A stretch of DNA of 64,000 bases, from contig NZ_FODS01000005.1 in the NCBI RefSeq assembly GCF_900110425.1, forward strand, positions 1 through 64,000. The letters run 5' to 3'. How positions within the stretch are numbered: position 1 is the first letter of the stretch; every line of letters starts with the position of its first letter. The notes under the pieces are model-generated. The model was not told the origin of the DNA and did no database searches. It worked only from the letters and a program-made list of their open reading frames with translations. Of this stretch, positions 50,666 through 58,979 are shown in pieces. The position numbers were made by a program, and so were the translations under genes. The stretch is from Salinihabitans flavidus (GTDB lineage: Bacteria > Pseudomonadota > Alphaproteobacteria > Rhodobacterales > Rhodobacteraceae).

Positions 50666-51854
50666 GGGGCATATCCTTGAGCAGTTCACCGGCGATGATC
50701 ATCTTGCGCACTTCTGTGGTGCCGGCCCCGATCTCCAGAAGCTTGGTGGACCGGAACAGGCGGTTGATTTCAGACTCCCAAATATAACCGGTGCCGCCGT
50801 GAACCTGAACCGCGAGATCGAGCACCTTGTGAACCGTATCGGCGGCGTACATCACAGAGGCGGCGGTCAGCTTGTGAATGTCGCCGCGCCCGCCGCTTCC
50901 GACCTCCAGATCGGCGGCGGCGGCCAGCACCCGATAGGTGAAGGTGCGCATGGTTTCGACCAGCACATACATCTCCGCCAGCATGGATTGCACCATCTGG
51001 AAAGAGCCGATGGGCTTGCCGAACTGCCGGCGCGTCTGGGCATAATCCACCGTCAGGTCAAAAGCGCGTTCCGCCACGCCAAGGCAGATGGGGGAAATCA
51101 TCGCGCGTTCGAGATCAAGGCCGCTCATGACGATTCCGACGCCCTGATTTTCGCCGCCCAGGAGGTTCTCCGCCGGCACGCGGCAATCGTCAAAGACAAG
51201 TTCCGCCGTCTGGCTGCCGCGATACCCCATTTTCTCGAGTTTCTGGGCAACCTTGAAGCCGGGAGTGTCGGTTTCGACGATGAAGGCCGATATTCCCTTG
51301 GGGCCCTTGGCCGGGTCTGTCTTGGCGTAAACCAGAACGACATCGGCCACCGGCCCATTAGTGATATAGATCTTGGAGCCGTTCAGCACATAGTCGTCCC
51401 CGTCGCGCTTGGCGACCGTGCGCATAGAGCCGAGCGCATCGGATCCCGCCCCCGGCTCCGTCAGGCCGAGCGCGCCAATGGATTGCCCGGAGCACATCGC
51501 AGGCAGGTACTTGCGGCGCTGAGCCTCGTTGCCATTGCGGTAGATGTTGTTGGCGCACAGGTTGTCATGCGCCACGACCGACAGCCCCATGGCGTGATTC
51601 CACCGTGAAAACCCCTGCAACACCAGCCCCGCGGACAGCAGATCCATTCCCGCGCCGCCGTATTCGTCCGGGATGGTGGCCCCGAAAAAGCCGGTCTCGC
51701 CGATCTTGGGAAAGGCGTCCTCGGGCCACCATTCCTCCCGGTCCATCCGTTCGGCCAGCGGGTAAAGCTCATTGCGGGCAAAGCGATCCGCATGGTCAAG
51801 GATGGCCGCCTGTTCGGGGTCAAGCTCGAAGGTCTCTGGGTAATTCTGGGTCAT
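50658..51854 (-). CDS. Acyl-CoA dehydrogenase, isovaleryl/citronellyl-CoA type
   Basis: The 398-residue flavoenzyme has LTEPGAGSDALGSM, KIYITNGPVADVVLVYAK, RRQFGKPIGSFQMVQSMLA and QVHGGTGYIWE. The catalytic glutamate is probably in GLDLERAMIS, the position used by isovaleryl-CoA dehydrogenase, since the C-terminal motif is GAGTTEVRK in place of YEGT. That placement suits 3-methyl-branched substrates, as in AtuD. It leads the ACAD-SDR-MaoC operon and starts with ATG and AAGGA nine bases ahead. Confidence 0.88.
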   Translation of the reverse strand: MTQNYPETFELDPEQAAILDHADRFARNELYPLAERMDREEWWPEDAFPKIGETGFFGATIPDEYGGAGMDLLSAGLVLQGFSRWNHAMGLSVVAHDNLCANNIYRNGNEAQRRKYLPAMCSGQSIGALGLTEPGAGSDALGSMRTVAKRDGDDYVLNGSKIYITNGPVADVVLVYAKTDPAKGPKGISAFIVETDTPGFKVAQKLEKMGYRGSQTAELVFDDCRVPAENLLGGENQGVGIVMSGLDLERAMISPICLGVAERAFDLTVDYAQTRRQFGKPIGSFQMVQSMLAEMYVLVETMRTFTYRVLAAAADLEVGSGGRGDIHKLTAASVMYAADTVHKVLDLAVQVHGGTGYIWESEINRLFRSTKLLEIGAGTTEVRKMIIAGELLKDMPRD

Positions 51855-52003
51855 CAGGGTTTCCTTGTTCGGATGTCACTCATTAGCCTGCTGTTGAGTT
51901 GATTTCATCATAAGAATTTTATCCGGGTCAATTGAATTTGTCCGTTAAATAGTGGATTTCGAGAATTTCGCCACGTCACTTGGTATAGAGTTGGAACGCC
52001 GTG

Positions 52004-52034
52004 TTGACAACATTGATGAGTATGGATCATTAAT
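52004..52034 (+). promoter_or_regulatory. Promoter with operator ATTGATGA-N7-TCATTAAT
   Basis: TTGACA at 52004-52009 is a perfect -35 box. The inverted repeat at 52012-52034 has 8-base arms with one mismatch and a 7-base spacer GTATGGA, the same design as the palindrome at 46162-46186; both share TTRATGA-N7-TCATTAA. It covers the spacer and the -10 region, so a bound TetR dimer would block the hydratase-AtuA-carboxylase operon, and perhaps the divergent dehydrogenase operon. Confidence 0.65.
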
Positions 52035-52087
52035 AGGGGAAGGCGACGCCGAAGGTCGTGGAATTGCGCTGAGCGGAGGTATTCAGA

Positions 52088-52870
52088 ATGAGCGACGTTG
52101 TTTCCACCGGACGCGATGGGGCTGTTCTGACTGTCACCATAGCGCGAGAGGCGCGCAGGAATGCGCTGAACGAGGCGGTGGCGTCCGGCATATGCGAGGC
52201 GCTGGACCGTGCCGAAGCGGACGACGCGATTCGTGCGGTCGTGCTGACCGGCGCCGGGGACAAGGCGTTCTGTGCCGGCGGGGATCTTCAACCCTCGGCC
52301 GATGGCGCGCCATTCAGCATCGATGCCGCCGATCCCCGGCACTATGTCGCCAACCTGTTCCGGCGGATGAATGCCTGCCGTCTGCCACTGATCGCGCGGG
52401 TCAATGGCCATGCGCTGGCGGGCGGGTTCGGCCTTGTCTGTGGCTGCGATCTTGTCGTCGCGCGCGACGATGCGCTTCTCGGCGTGACAGAGGTGAAGGT
52501 CGGGCTGTTCCCGATGATGATCCTGCCGTTCCTGCTTCGAAACACACCCAATCGCGTTCTGATGGAAATGTGCCTGACCGGAGAGCCGCTGACGGCCCGT
52601 GACGCGCTGGCACATGACATCGTGAACTACGCCGTGCCCGCCGGGGAGCTTGACGCGAAACTCGACTGGCTGGTGGAGCGGGTGGTGTCCAAAACGCCCA
52701 CCGGAATACGGCTCGGCAAGCAGGCGCTGGTGAAAATCCGCGAGATGTCGTTCGATGCCGCGCTGGAATACGCGCCGTTCATGCTCGCCAACATGGCCCG
52801 CACGGAAGACGCTCGGGAGGGGTTCGCCGCTTTCGCCGAAAAACGTTCCCCCAACTGGACGGGCAGGTAA
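52088..52870 (+). CDS. Enoyl-CoA hydratase/isomerase, AtuE-like role
   Basis: The 260-residue crotonase-fold protein has TGAGDKAFCAGGDLQ, NGHALAGGFGLVCGCDLVV and GVTEVKVGLFPMMILPFLLR with a glutamate at the usual catalytic place. It would hydrate a glutaconyl-type or other enoyl-CoA. GGAGG lies eight bases before the ATG. It leads the six-gene plus operon, three bases ahead of AtuA. In Pseudomonas Atu clusters such an enzyme acts after geranyl-CoA carboxylation; transfer of that role to this gene is inference. Confidence 0.87.
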   Translation: MSDVVSTGRDGAVLTVTIAREARRNALNEAVASGICEALDRAEADDAIRAVVLTGAGDKAFCAGGDLQPSADGAPFSIDAADPRHYVANLFRRMNACRLPLIARVNGHALAGGFGLVCGCDLVVARDDALLGVTEVKVGLFPMMILPFLLRNTPNRVLMEMCLTGEPLTARDALAHDIVNYAVPAGELDAKLDWLVERVVSKTPTGIRLGKQALVKIREMSFDAALEYAPFMLANMARTEDAREGFAAFAEKRSPNWTGR

Positions 52871-52873
52871 CCC

Positions 52874-54694
52874 ATGACGCAGGAGGTGAGAATCGGCGGC
52901 GGCGGCGGCTTCTGGGGCGACAGCCCCGACGGGGCGGCCCAGATTGTGCGCAAGGGAAACGTGCGGTATCTCGTGCTCGACTATCTGGCCGAGGTCACGA
53001 TGTCGATCCTGTCGCGGCTGAAGGCCAAATCGCCCGATGCCGGATATGCCCCCGATTTCGTCACGCAGGTCATGCGCCCGCTGGCCCCCGAGATCGCGGA
53101 GCAGGGTATCCGGGTTGTCACGAACGCCGGAGGCGTTAATCTTCAGGCCTGTCGCGCGGCGCTTGAGGCGCTCTTTGAAGAGCTTGGCGTGGCGCTCAAG
53201 GTGGCCGTGGTCGAGGGGGACGATATTTCCGCCCTCGCCGACGATCTGCGATCCGGTGGGGTCCGCGAGATGTTCACCGGGGCGCCCATGCCCGATACGC
53301 TCAACAGCGTGAACGCCTATCTGGGCGCGCAGGGAATCGCCCGCGCGCTGGAAGACAGTGCGGACATAGTGCTGACCGGGCGTGTGGTCGATTCCGCTCT
53401 CGTTCTGGGCCCGCTCATTCACGAATTCGGCTGGTCGGAGACGGACTACGATCGTCTGTCCGCAGGAAGCCTTGCCGGGCATCTGATCGAATGCGGCCCG
53501 CAGGTGACGGGCGGTATCTTCACCGACTGGCGCAAGGTGCCGGGCTGGGACGACATGGGCTTTCCCATCGCGGTCTGTCGCCCGGACGGCAGTTTCGACA
53601 TTGCCAAACCGGGCGGCACCGGCGGCCTGATCACCCCGCAAACGGTCGCCGAGCAGCTCTGCTACGAGGTGGGAGACCCCGCCGCCTATATCCTGCCCGA
53701 TGTTATCTGCGACTGGAGCGATGTCCGGCTTGAACAATCGGGAGAGAACCGGGTGCGCGTGTCCGGCGCGCGGGGCAGGGCGCCGACCGGAACGCTCAAG
53801 GTGAGCGCAACCTATGCCGACGGCTACCGTTCGGCCGTGACGATGATGATCGCCGGGCGCGAGGCGGCGGCCAAGGCCCGCGCCACCGGCGAGGCGATCC
53901 TCAAACGTGTGGCACGGATGATTGAAACCGCCGGGCTCAGCCCGCTCAGCGAGACGATGATCGAGGTGCTGGGCGCGGAAAGCAACTACGGGGCGCAGGC
54001 CCGGACGGATCACACGCGCGAGGTCGTACTCAAGCTGGCGGTGCGGCACCCCGAGCGCAAGGCGCTGGAGTTTTTCGCGCGGGAGATCTATCCCTCCGCC
54101 TGTTCGATGGCGCAGGGGCTGACCGGCTTTGCCGGGGGGCGACCCGCGCCGCAGCCCGTGATCCGGCTTTTCTCTTTCCTTGTCGAAAAGGACCGCGTGC
54201 CGATGACGGTCAGGTCCGGGGACAAGGAGGCGCGTGTACCGCATGGCCCGTCCGGCGATCAGCCCGATGTGCCCCCGAATGTCGCCGAGGGCGGTTTGCC
54301 GGACGCCGATGGCCCGCTTTGCACCGTGCCGCTCATCGCGCTGGCGCATGGGCGCAGCGGCGACAAGGGCGATACCGCCAATGTCGGTGTGCTGGCCCGC
54401 GATCCCGCCTTCCTGCCCTGGATACGGCAATCGGTCACGCCGCAGGCTGTGGCCGGTTGGTTCGCGCATTTCGTGAAAGGCGAGGTCCGGCGCCATGAAT
54501 GGCCGGGGCTGCAGGGATTCAATTTCGTCATGGATCAGGCGCTTGGCGGCGGCGGCGTCGCTTCCCTGCGCCACGATCCGCAGGGCAAGGCGCTCGCCCA
54601 GATCCTGCTCGACCTGCCGGTGTCCGTTCCGGCCGATTGGGTGGCCGAGGGCGGCGTGCTTTCCGATTACTCACAAGAGGCGCGTTCCGCATGA
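52874..54694 (+). CDS. AtuA-family protein (DUF1446 type)
   Basis: The 606-residue protein matches the acyclic terpene utilisation AtuA family: RIGGGGGFWGDSPDGA at the N-terminus, VTNAGGVNLQACRAALEAL, IVLTGRVVDSALVLGPLIHE and, in the C-terminal part (about 490-600), LAHGRSGDKGDTANVGVLA. Its biochemical function is unknown even where it has been studied, but it is constantly linked to acyl-CoA carboxylases. Its stop overlaps the biotin carboxylase start (ATGA). Confidence 0.88.
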   Translation: MTQEVRIGGGGGFWGDSPDGAAQIVRKGNVRYLVLDYLAEVTMSILSRLKAKSPDAGYAPDFVTQVMRPLAPEIAEQGIRVVTNAGGVNLQACRAALEALFEELGVALKVAVVEGDDISALADDLRSGGVREMFTGAPMPDTLNSVNAYLGAQGIARALEDSADIVLTGRVVDSALVLGPLIHEFGWSETDYDRLSAGSLAGHLIECGPQVTGGIFTDWRKVPGWDDMGFPIAVCRPDGSFDIAKPGGTGGLITPQTVAEQLCYEVGDPAAYILPDVICDWSDVRLEQSGENRVRVSGARGRAPTGTLKVSATYADGYRSAVTMMIAGREAAAKARATGEAILKRVARMIETAGLSPLSETMIEVLGAESNYGAQARTDHTREVVLKLAVRHPERKALEFFAREIYPSACSMAQGLTGFAGGRPAPQPVIRLFSFLVEKDRVPMTVRSGDKEARVPHGPSGDQPDVPPNVAEGGLPDADGPLCTVPLIALAHGRSGDKGDTANVGVLARDPAFLPWIRQSVTPQAVAGWFAHFVKGEVRRHEWPGLQGFNFVMDQALGGGGVASLRHDPQGKALAQILLDLPVSVPADWVAEGGVLSDYSQEARSA

Positions 54695-56184
54695 CCGACA
54701 CGGCAGATTTTCCCATTCGCAAGATACTCGTCGCCAACCGGGGCGAGATTGCCTGCCGCGTGATCCGCTCTGTCCGGGCGATGGGGCTGGCGTCGGTCGC
54801 GGTCTGTCACGGGGTTGAGGTCGGCGCGCGCCACGTGCGGGACGCCGATGAGGTTGTCGAACTGACCGGGGATACCCCTGTCGCGGCCCATCTCGACGCC
54901 GCGCAGATCATCGATGCGGCGCGTGCCACCGGCGCGGACGCGATCCACCCCGGCTATGGCTTTCTGTCCGAGAACGCCAGTTTCGCCCGCGCGGTGCAAG
55001 AGGCTGGCCTGACCTTCATCGGCCCGTCCGCCGAAACCATCGCGCTGATGGGCGACAAGATCTCGTCGCGCAATTTCGCCGAATCCCACGGCGTTCCGGT
55101 GGCGCCCTCGGTCCTGCCGACCGACGATCTCGACGCCTTTCTCGAACAGGCCGCGACCATCGGCTTTCCCCTGCTGATCAAGGCGTCGGCGGGTGGCGGC
55201 GGCAAGGGCATGAGCATCGTGCGCGCCCCCGAAGAGTTGAAAGAGGCCGCCCGTATCGCCGCCAGCGAGGCGGAGCGGTATTTCGGCGATGGCCGGGTCT
55301 ATGCGGAACTTTACGTCGAGAACCCCCGCCATATCGAGGTTCAGGTGCTCGGTGATGGCACGGGCAACGTCATCCACCTGCATGAACGCGAATGCTCGGT
55401 GCAGCGCCGGTTCCAGAAGATCGTTGAGGAAGCGCCCTCCGCCGATCTGCCGGGCGATCTCGCGCAGGAAATCTGCGACGCCGGGGCGCGGCTGGCAAAG
55501 GCCGCCAACTATCTCAACGCGGGCACCGTGGAGTTCATTGTCGGACAGGACGGCAGGTTCTTCTTTCTGGAGATGAACACCCGCCTTCAAGTGGAGCACC
55601 CGGTCACGGAAATGATCACCGGGCTGGACCTTGTGCAGGCGCAGATCGAGATTGCGGCGGGCTGCGGTCTTCCCGTGGCGCAAGAGGATGTTGGCCGGCA
55701 TGGCCATTCCATCGAATGCCGCATCTGTGCAGAGAATGCAGAGCGCGATTTCATGCCCGAGACCGGGATGATCCGGTTCCTGAATATCCCCGAGGCGCCA
55801 TGGCTGCGGTTCGAACATGCGCTCGATGCCGGCCGGCGCGTCACGTCCGATTTCGATCCGATGCTGGCCAAGCTGGTGGTGCACGGTGCAACCCGCACCG
55901 AGGCGATTGACCGGGCCGTGACCGCCCTTGGCGATCTGGCCATTCTCGGCGTCACCACCAATACCGATTACCTGCGACGCATTCTTGAAACCCCGGCGTT
56001 TCGCGCCGGGCAGTTGCACACCGGGTTCCTGACCGAACATGCCGAGAGCCTCAAGCCACGCCCTCTGGGACAGCTTGAAAAGGATCGGCTTCTGATCGCG
56101 GCTGCGCTGGGGTTCCGGGAGTTCCGCCAACTGGCCTTCGACGTGCCGGATCTGCACGCGGCCATCGGACCATGGAGAAACTGA
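54691..56184 (+). CDS. Biotin carboxylase subunit of acyl-CoA carboxylase
   Basis: The 497-residue protein is the ATP-grasp biotin carboxylase part: KILVANRGEIACRVIRS, IHPGYGFLSENASFA, IKASAGGGGKGMSIV, HERECSVQRRFQKIVEEAPS, FLEMNTRLQVEHPVTEM and SIECRICAEN. It carboxylates biotin held by the carrier protein encoded next. In most methylcrotonyl- and geranyl-CoA carboxylases this domain and the carrier are one chain of about 660 residues; here the two proteins add up to a similar total. The start at 54691 overlaps AtuA by four bases. Confidence 0.9.
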   Translation: MTDTADFPIRKILVANRGEIACRVIRSVRAMGLASVAVCHGVEVGARHVRDADEVVELTGDTPVAAHLDAAQIIDAARATGADAIHPGYGFLSENASFARAVQEAGLTFIGPSAETIALMGDKISSRNFAESHGVPVAPSVLPTDDLDAFLEQAATIGFPLLIKASAGGGGKGMSIVRAPEELKEAARIAASEAERYFGDGRVYAELYVENPRHIEVQVLGDGTGNVIHLHERECSVQRRFQKIVEEAPSADLPGDLAQEICDAGARLAKAANYLNAGTVEFIVGQDGRFFFLEMNTRLQVEHPVTEMITGLDLVQAQIEIAAGCGLPVAQEDVGRHGHSIECRICAENAERDFMPETGMIRFLNIPEAPWLRFEHALDAGRRVTSDFDPMLAKLVVHGATRTEAIDRAVTALGDLAILGVTTNTDYLRRILETPAFRAGQLHTGFLTEHAESLKPRPLGQLEKDRLLIAAALGFREFRQLAFDVPDLHAAIGPWRN

Positions 56185-56188
56185 AGCG

Positions 56189-56698
56189 ATGTCCTTTCAA
56201 ATCATTCTCGATGGCGAGGCGCATGAGATCGAGATCATCCATCGCCGCCCGCATCTGAAACTTCTGATCGACGGGCGCGAACATGTCGTCGAAGACCCCG
56301 GCCACCCCGGGGACGGGCTGGCCCATGCCGTTATCGCCGGCCAGCGGCTGAGCCTTGCGCGCGCGCAGGCCGAAGGCGGGCAGGTGGTGCGCTGCGACGG
56401 GCGCACCCATATGGTGACGCTTCTGGTCGAGGGCGAAGAGGCCGATGAGGGTGCGGCGCTATCGGACCTGCGCGCGCCGATGCCCGGCACGGTGGTCAGC
56501 CTGCATGCTCAGCCGGGACAGGACGTGACCGCCGGCATGGCGCTGATCACGATAGAGAGCATGAAACTGCAAACGATGCTGGCCGCCCCCCGCGACGGGG
56601 TGGTGGCGGAGATCTGCGTCGCCGAGGGGGATCTGTTCGAAAAGGATCAGCTTCTCGTCAGTCTGCAAAAGGAAGAAGGGGACGCCGGGGATGCGTAA
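56189..56698 (+). CDS. Separate biotin carboxyl carrier protein
   Basis: The 169-residue protein has a short linker domain (about 1-85) and a biotinyl domain with IESMKLQTMLAAPRDG near 130, where the lysine is biotinylated (EAMKM variant). The ATG lies four bases after the stop of the biotin carboxylase gene, in another frame, with GGAG 11 bases upstream. It overlaps the carboxyltransferase start by eight bases. The split from the carboxylase may be natural or may mark a frameshift near 56180; both halves are complete in motifs. Confidence 0.85.
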   Translation: MSFQIILDGEAHEIEIIHRRPHLKLLIDGREHVVEDPGHPGDGLAHAVIAGQRLSLARAQAEGGQVVRCDGRTHMVTLLVEGEEADEGAALSDLRAPMPGTVVSLHAQPGQDVTAGMALITIESMKLQTMLAAPRDGVVAEICVAEGDLFEKDQLLVSLQKEEGDAGDA

Positions 56699-58298
56699 GA
56701 TCCAGTCGACCATCAGCACCAACAGCCCCGAATTCCGCCAGTATGCCGAACACAACCGCAAGCTGGTCGGAGAGTTCAGGCAAAAGCAGGAGGCCGCGCG
56801 CCATGACAGAGGGCAACGCGCCCTCGACCGGCTTGAGAAACAGGGAAAGCTGCGCCCCCGGGATCGCATCGACAAACTGCTCGATCCCGGCACACCGTTT
56901 CTGGAACTGTCATCCTTGGCCGCGAACCGCGCCTATGACGGCGATTCCCCGTCGGCCAGCTCGATTGTCGGGATTGGCACCGTCTCCGGGCGCGAGGTTC
57001 TGATCCGCGCCGACGATCCGACGGTCAAGGGTGGGGCATGGTATCCGCTGTCGGCCAAGAAGATCGTGCGCGCGCTCGACATCGCCATCGAGAACCGGCT
57101 GCCGGTGATCCACTTGTGCGATTCCGCGGGCGGGTTTCTTCAGCTTCAGTCCGAGGTGTTTCCCGACAAACATATGGCCGGCCGGATTTTCCGCAATCAG
57201 TCGATCCTGTCGAAAATGGGGGTCAAGCAGCTTGCGCTCGTGTTCGGGCACTGCACGGCGGGCGGCGCCTATATCCCGGCACTGTCGGATTATTCGGTGA
57301 TCGTGCGCGGCACCGGCGCGGTGTTTCTGGGCGGCCCGCCGCTGGTCAAGGCCGCCACCGGCGAGGATGTCTCGGTCGAGGATCTCGGCGGGGCCGACAT
57401 GCACACATCGGTGTCCGGCACCTGCGATTACCCCGCGCGCGACGAAGTGGATGCTATTCGCATCGGGCGCGAAATCGTATCGCAGTGGGAGCGGCCCCCG
57501 AAATGGTCCTGTCAGCAGGATACGCCCGAAGACCCCGCCTACGATCCGGCGGAACTTTACGGAATCATCCCCGACGACATCAAGAAGCACTTCGACATGC
57601 GCGAGGTGATCGCGCGGATCGTGGACGGCAGCCGTTTTCATGAGTATCAGCCCAACTACGGCCAGACGCTGATCTGCGGTTATGCCAATATCTGGGGCTA
57701 CAAGGTCGGAATCCTTGCCAATAATGGCGTGCTGTTCAACGAAAGCTCTCTCAAGGGGGGCCATTTCATCGAGCTGTGCAATCAGAACAACACCCCGCTT
57801 GTGTTCTTGCAGAATATCACCGGCTACATGATCGGGCGTGACTACGAGCGCAACGGGATCACCAAGGACGGCGCCAAGATGATCATGGCGCAGTCCTGTT
57901 CGCACGTTCCCAAGTTCACCGTCATGTGCAACGGCTCTTTCGGGGCGGGCAATTACGGCATGTGCGGGCGGGCCTTTGACGGGCGCTTCCTTTTCGCGTG
58001 GCCCAACCACCAGATCGGCGTCATGGGCGGGGATCAGGCGGCCAACACGCTGGCCGAAGTCAAGGCGAACCAGATCCGGCGCAATGGCGGCACCGTGGAC
58101 GAGGCGGAGATTCAGCAGTTGTGGCAGGAAACCCGCCGCGCCTATGAGGATCAGCTTTCAGCCTATCATTCCACCTCCGAGCTTTGGGACGATGGTATCC
58201 TGGACCCCGTGGACACGCGCAACGCGCTTGGCATGGCGATCTCCGCCTCGCTCAATGCGCCGTTGCAGGATCAGGGCTTCGGGGTGTTCCGCTTCTGA
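56691..58298 (+). CDS. Carboxyltransferase subunit, methylcrotonyl/geranyl-CoA carboxylase type
   Basis: The 535-residue subunit moves CO2 from biotin to an enoyl-CoA. It matches the MCC/GCC beta group: NSPEFRQYAEHNRKLVGEFR, GHCTAGGAYIPALSDYSVIV, FLGGPPLVKAATGE, NITGYMIGRDYERNGITKDG and GSFGAGNYGMCGRAF. Together with AtuA, hydratase and branched-chain type dehydrogenase the set points to gamma-carboxylation of a 3-methyl-2-enoyl-CoA. Whether the pocket is that of a short (MCC) or long (GCC) substrate needs structural comparison. Confidence 0.88.
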   Translation: MRKIQSTISTNSPEFRQYAEHNRKLVGEFRQKQEAARHDRGQRALDRLEKQGKLRPRDRIDKLLDPGTPFLELSSLAANRAYDGDSPSASSIVGIGTVSGREVLIRADDPTVKGGAWYPLSAKKIVRALDIAIENRLPVIHLCDSAGGFLQLQSEVFPDKHMAGRIFRNQSILSKMGVKQLALVFGHCTAGGAYIPALSDYSVIVRGTGAVFLGGPPLVKAATGEDVSVEDLGGADMHTSVSGTCDYPARDEVDAIRIGREIVSQWERPPKWSCQQDTPEDPAYDPAELYGIIPDDIKKHFDMREVIARIVDGSRFHEYQPNYGQTLICGYANIWGYKVGILANNGVLFNESSLKGGHFIELCNQNNTPLVFLQNITGYMIGRDYERNGITKDGAKMIMAQSCSHVPKFTVMCNGSFGAGNYGMCGRAFDGRFLFAWPNHQIGVMGGDQAANTLAEVKANQIRRNGGTVDEAEIQQLWQETRRAYEDQLSAYHSTSELWDDGILDPVDTRNALGMAISASLNAPLQDQGFGVFRF

Positions 58299-58903
58299 TG
58301 CCGGCACCTGTCGTCTTCTACTTCGACTTCGCGTCGCCCTACGCCTACCTGGCCTTTGACCGGGTCGGGCGCTATGCCCGGTCCGCAGGGCGCGAAGTGG
58401 ATTTGCGCCCGGTTCTTGTCTGGGCCCTGCTCAAGGAACGCGGGATCGCGCCGCCGATGGAGGATGCGGCGAAACGGGCGTATCTCGAACACGACATGGA
58501 GCGCTCCGCGGCCTTCTACGGGGTGGCCTACCGACAGCCCGATCCGCTGGTCATCTCGGCCCATCTCGCCGCGCGGTTCTGGCTGGGGATGACAGCAGAT
58601 CACGGGGCGCCTGCATTCGATCTCGCGCGCAGAGTGTTTGCCGCCCGGTTTGTCGAGGGGCGCGACATCAAAACGCCAGAGGTGCTATGCGATATCGCCG
58701 CCGAGGCCGGTCTGGACCGCGATAGCGCCGAAGAGGCGATGTACTCCGACGGTGCCCGCACCGCGCTTGCCGCGTTGATCTCCTTGGCGGTTGAAAACGG
58801 TGTCATCGGTGTGCCGTATTTCGATCTGGACGGCGAGGGGTTCTTCGGGGCGGACCGACTGCCGCACCTGCGCTGGAGGCTGGGGCTTGACGGCCCGGAC
58901 TGA
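58298..58903 (+). CDS. GST-kappa/DsbA-type isomerase (HCCA isomerase family)
   Basis: The 201-residue thioredoxin-fold protein begins PVVFYFDFASPYAYLAFDR, where the serine is the usual glutathione-activating residue, and contains ENGVIGVPYFDLDGEGFFGADRL. Members include 2-hydroxychromene-2-carboxylate isomerase and kappa GSTs. The ATG at 58298 overlaps the carboxyltransferase stop (TGATG). It may isomerise a double bond in an intermediate of the pathway, but glutathione conjugation is as possible. Confidence 0.83.
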   Translation: MPAPVVFYFDFASPYAYLAFDRVGRYARSAGREVDLRPVLVWALLKERGIAPPMEDAAKRAYLEHDMERSAAFYGVAYRQPDPLVISAHLAARFWLGMTADHGAPAFDLARRVFAARFVEGRDIKTPEVLCDIAAEAGLDRDSAEEAMYSDGARTALAALISLAVENGVIGVPYFDLDGEGFFGADRLPHLRWRLGLDGPD

Positions 58904-58979
58904 TCATTCGCCTGCATGATCTTGCATCTTCGTGCCAGAATTGGTCTCATGGGTTGGCCGATAACGATGGGATCAATGA

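Noticed and set aside
51870-51890. TCATTA half-site near the acyl-CoA dehydrogenase start as a fourth operator
   Set aside because: No second arm at the required 7-base spacing.
51908-54574. Long minus-strand frame (888 codons) opposite enoyl-CoA hydratase and AtuA
   Set aside because: It runs antisense across two well-supported genes, has no family motif and its composition is that of a mirrored frame.
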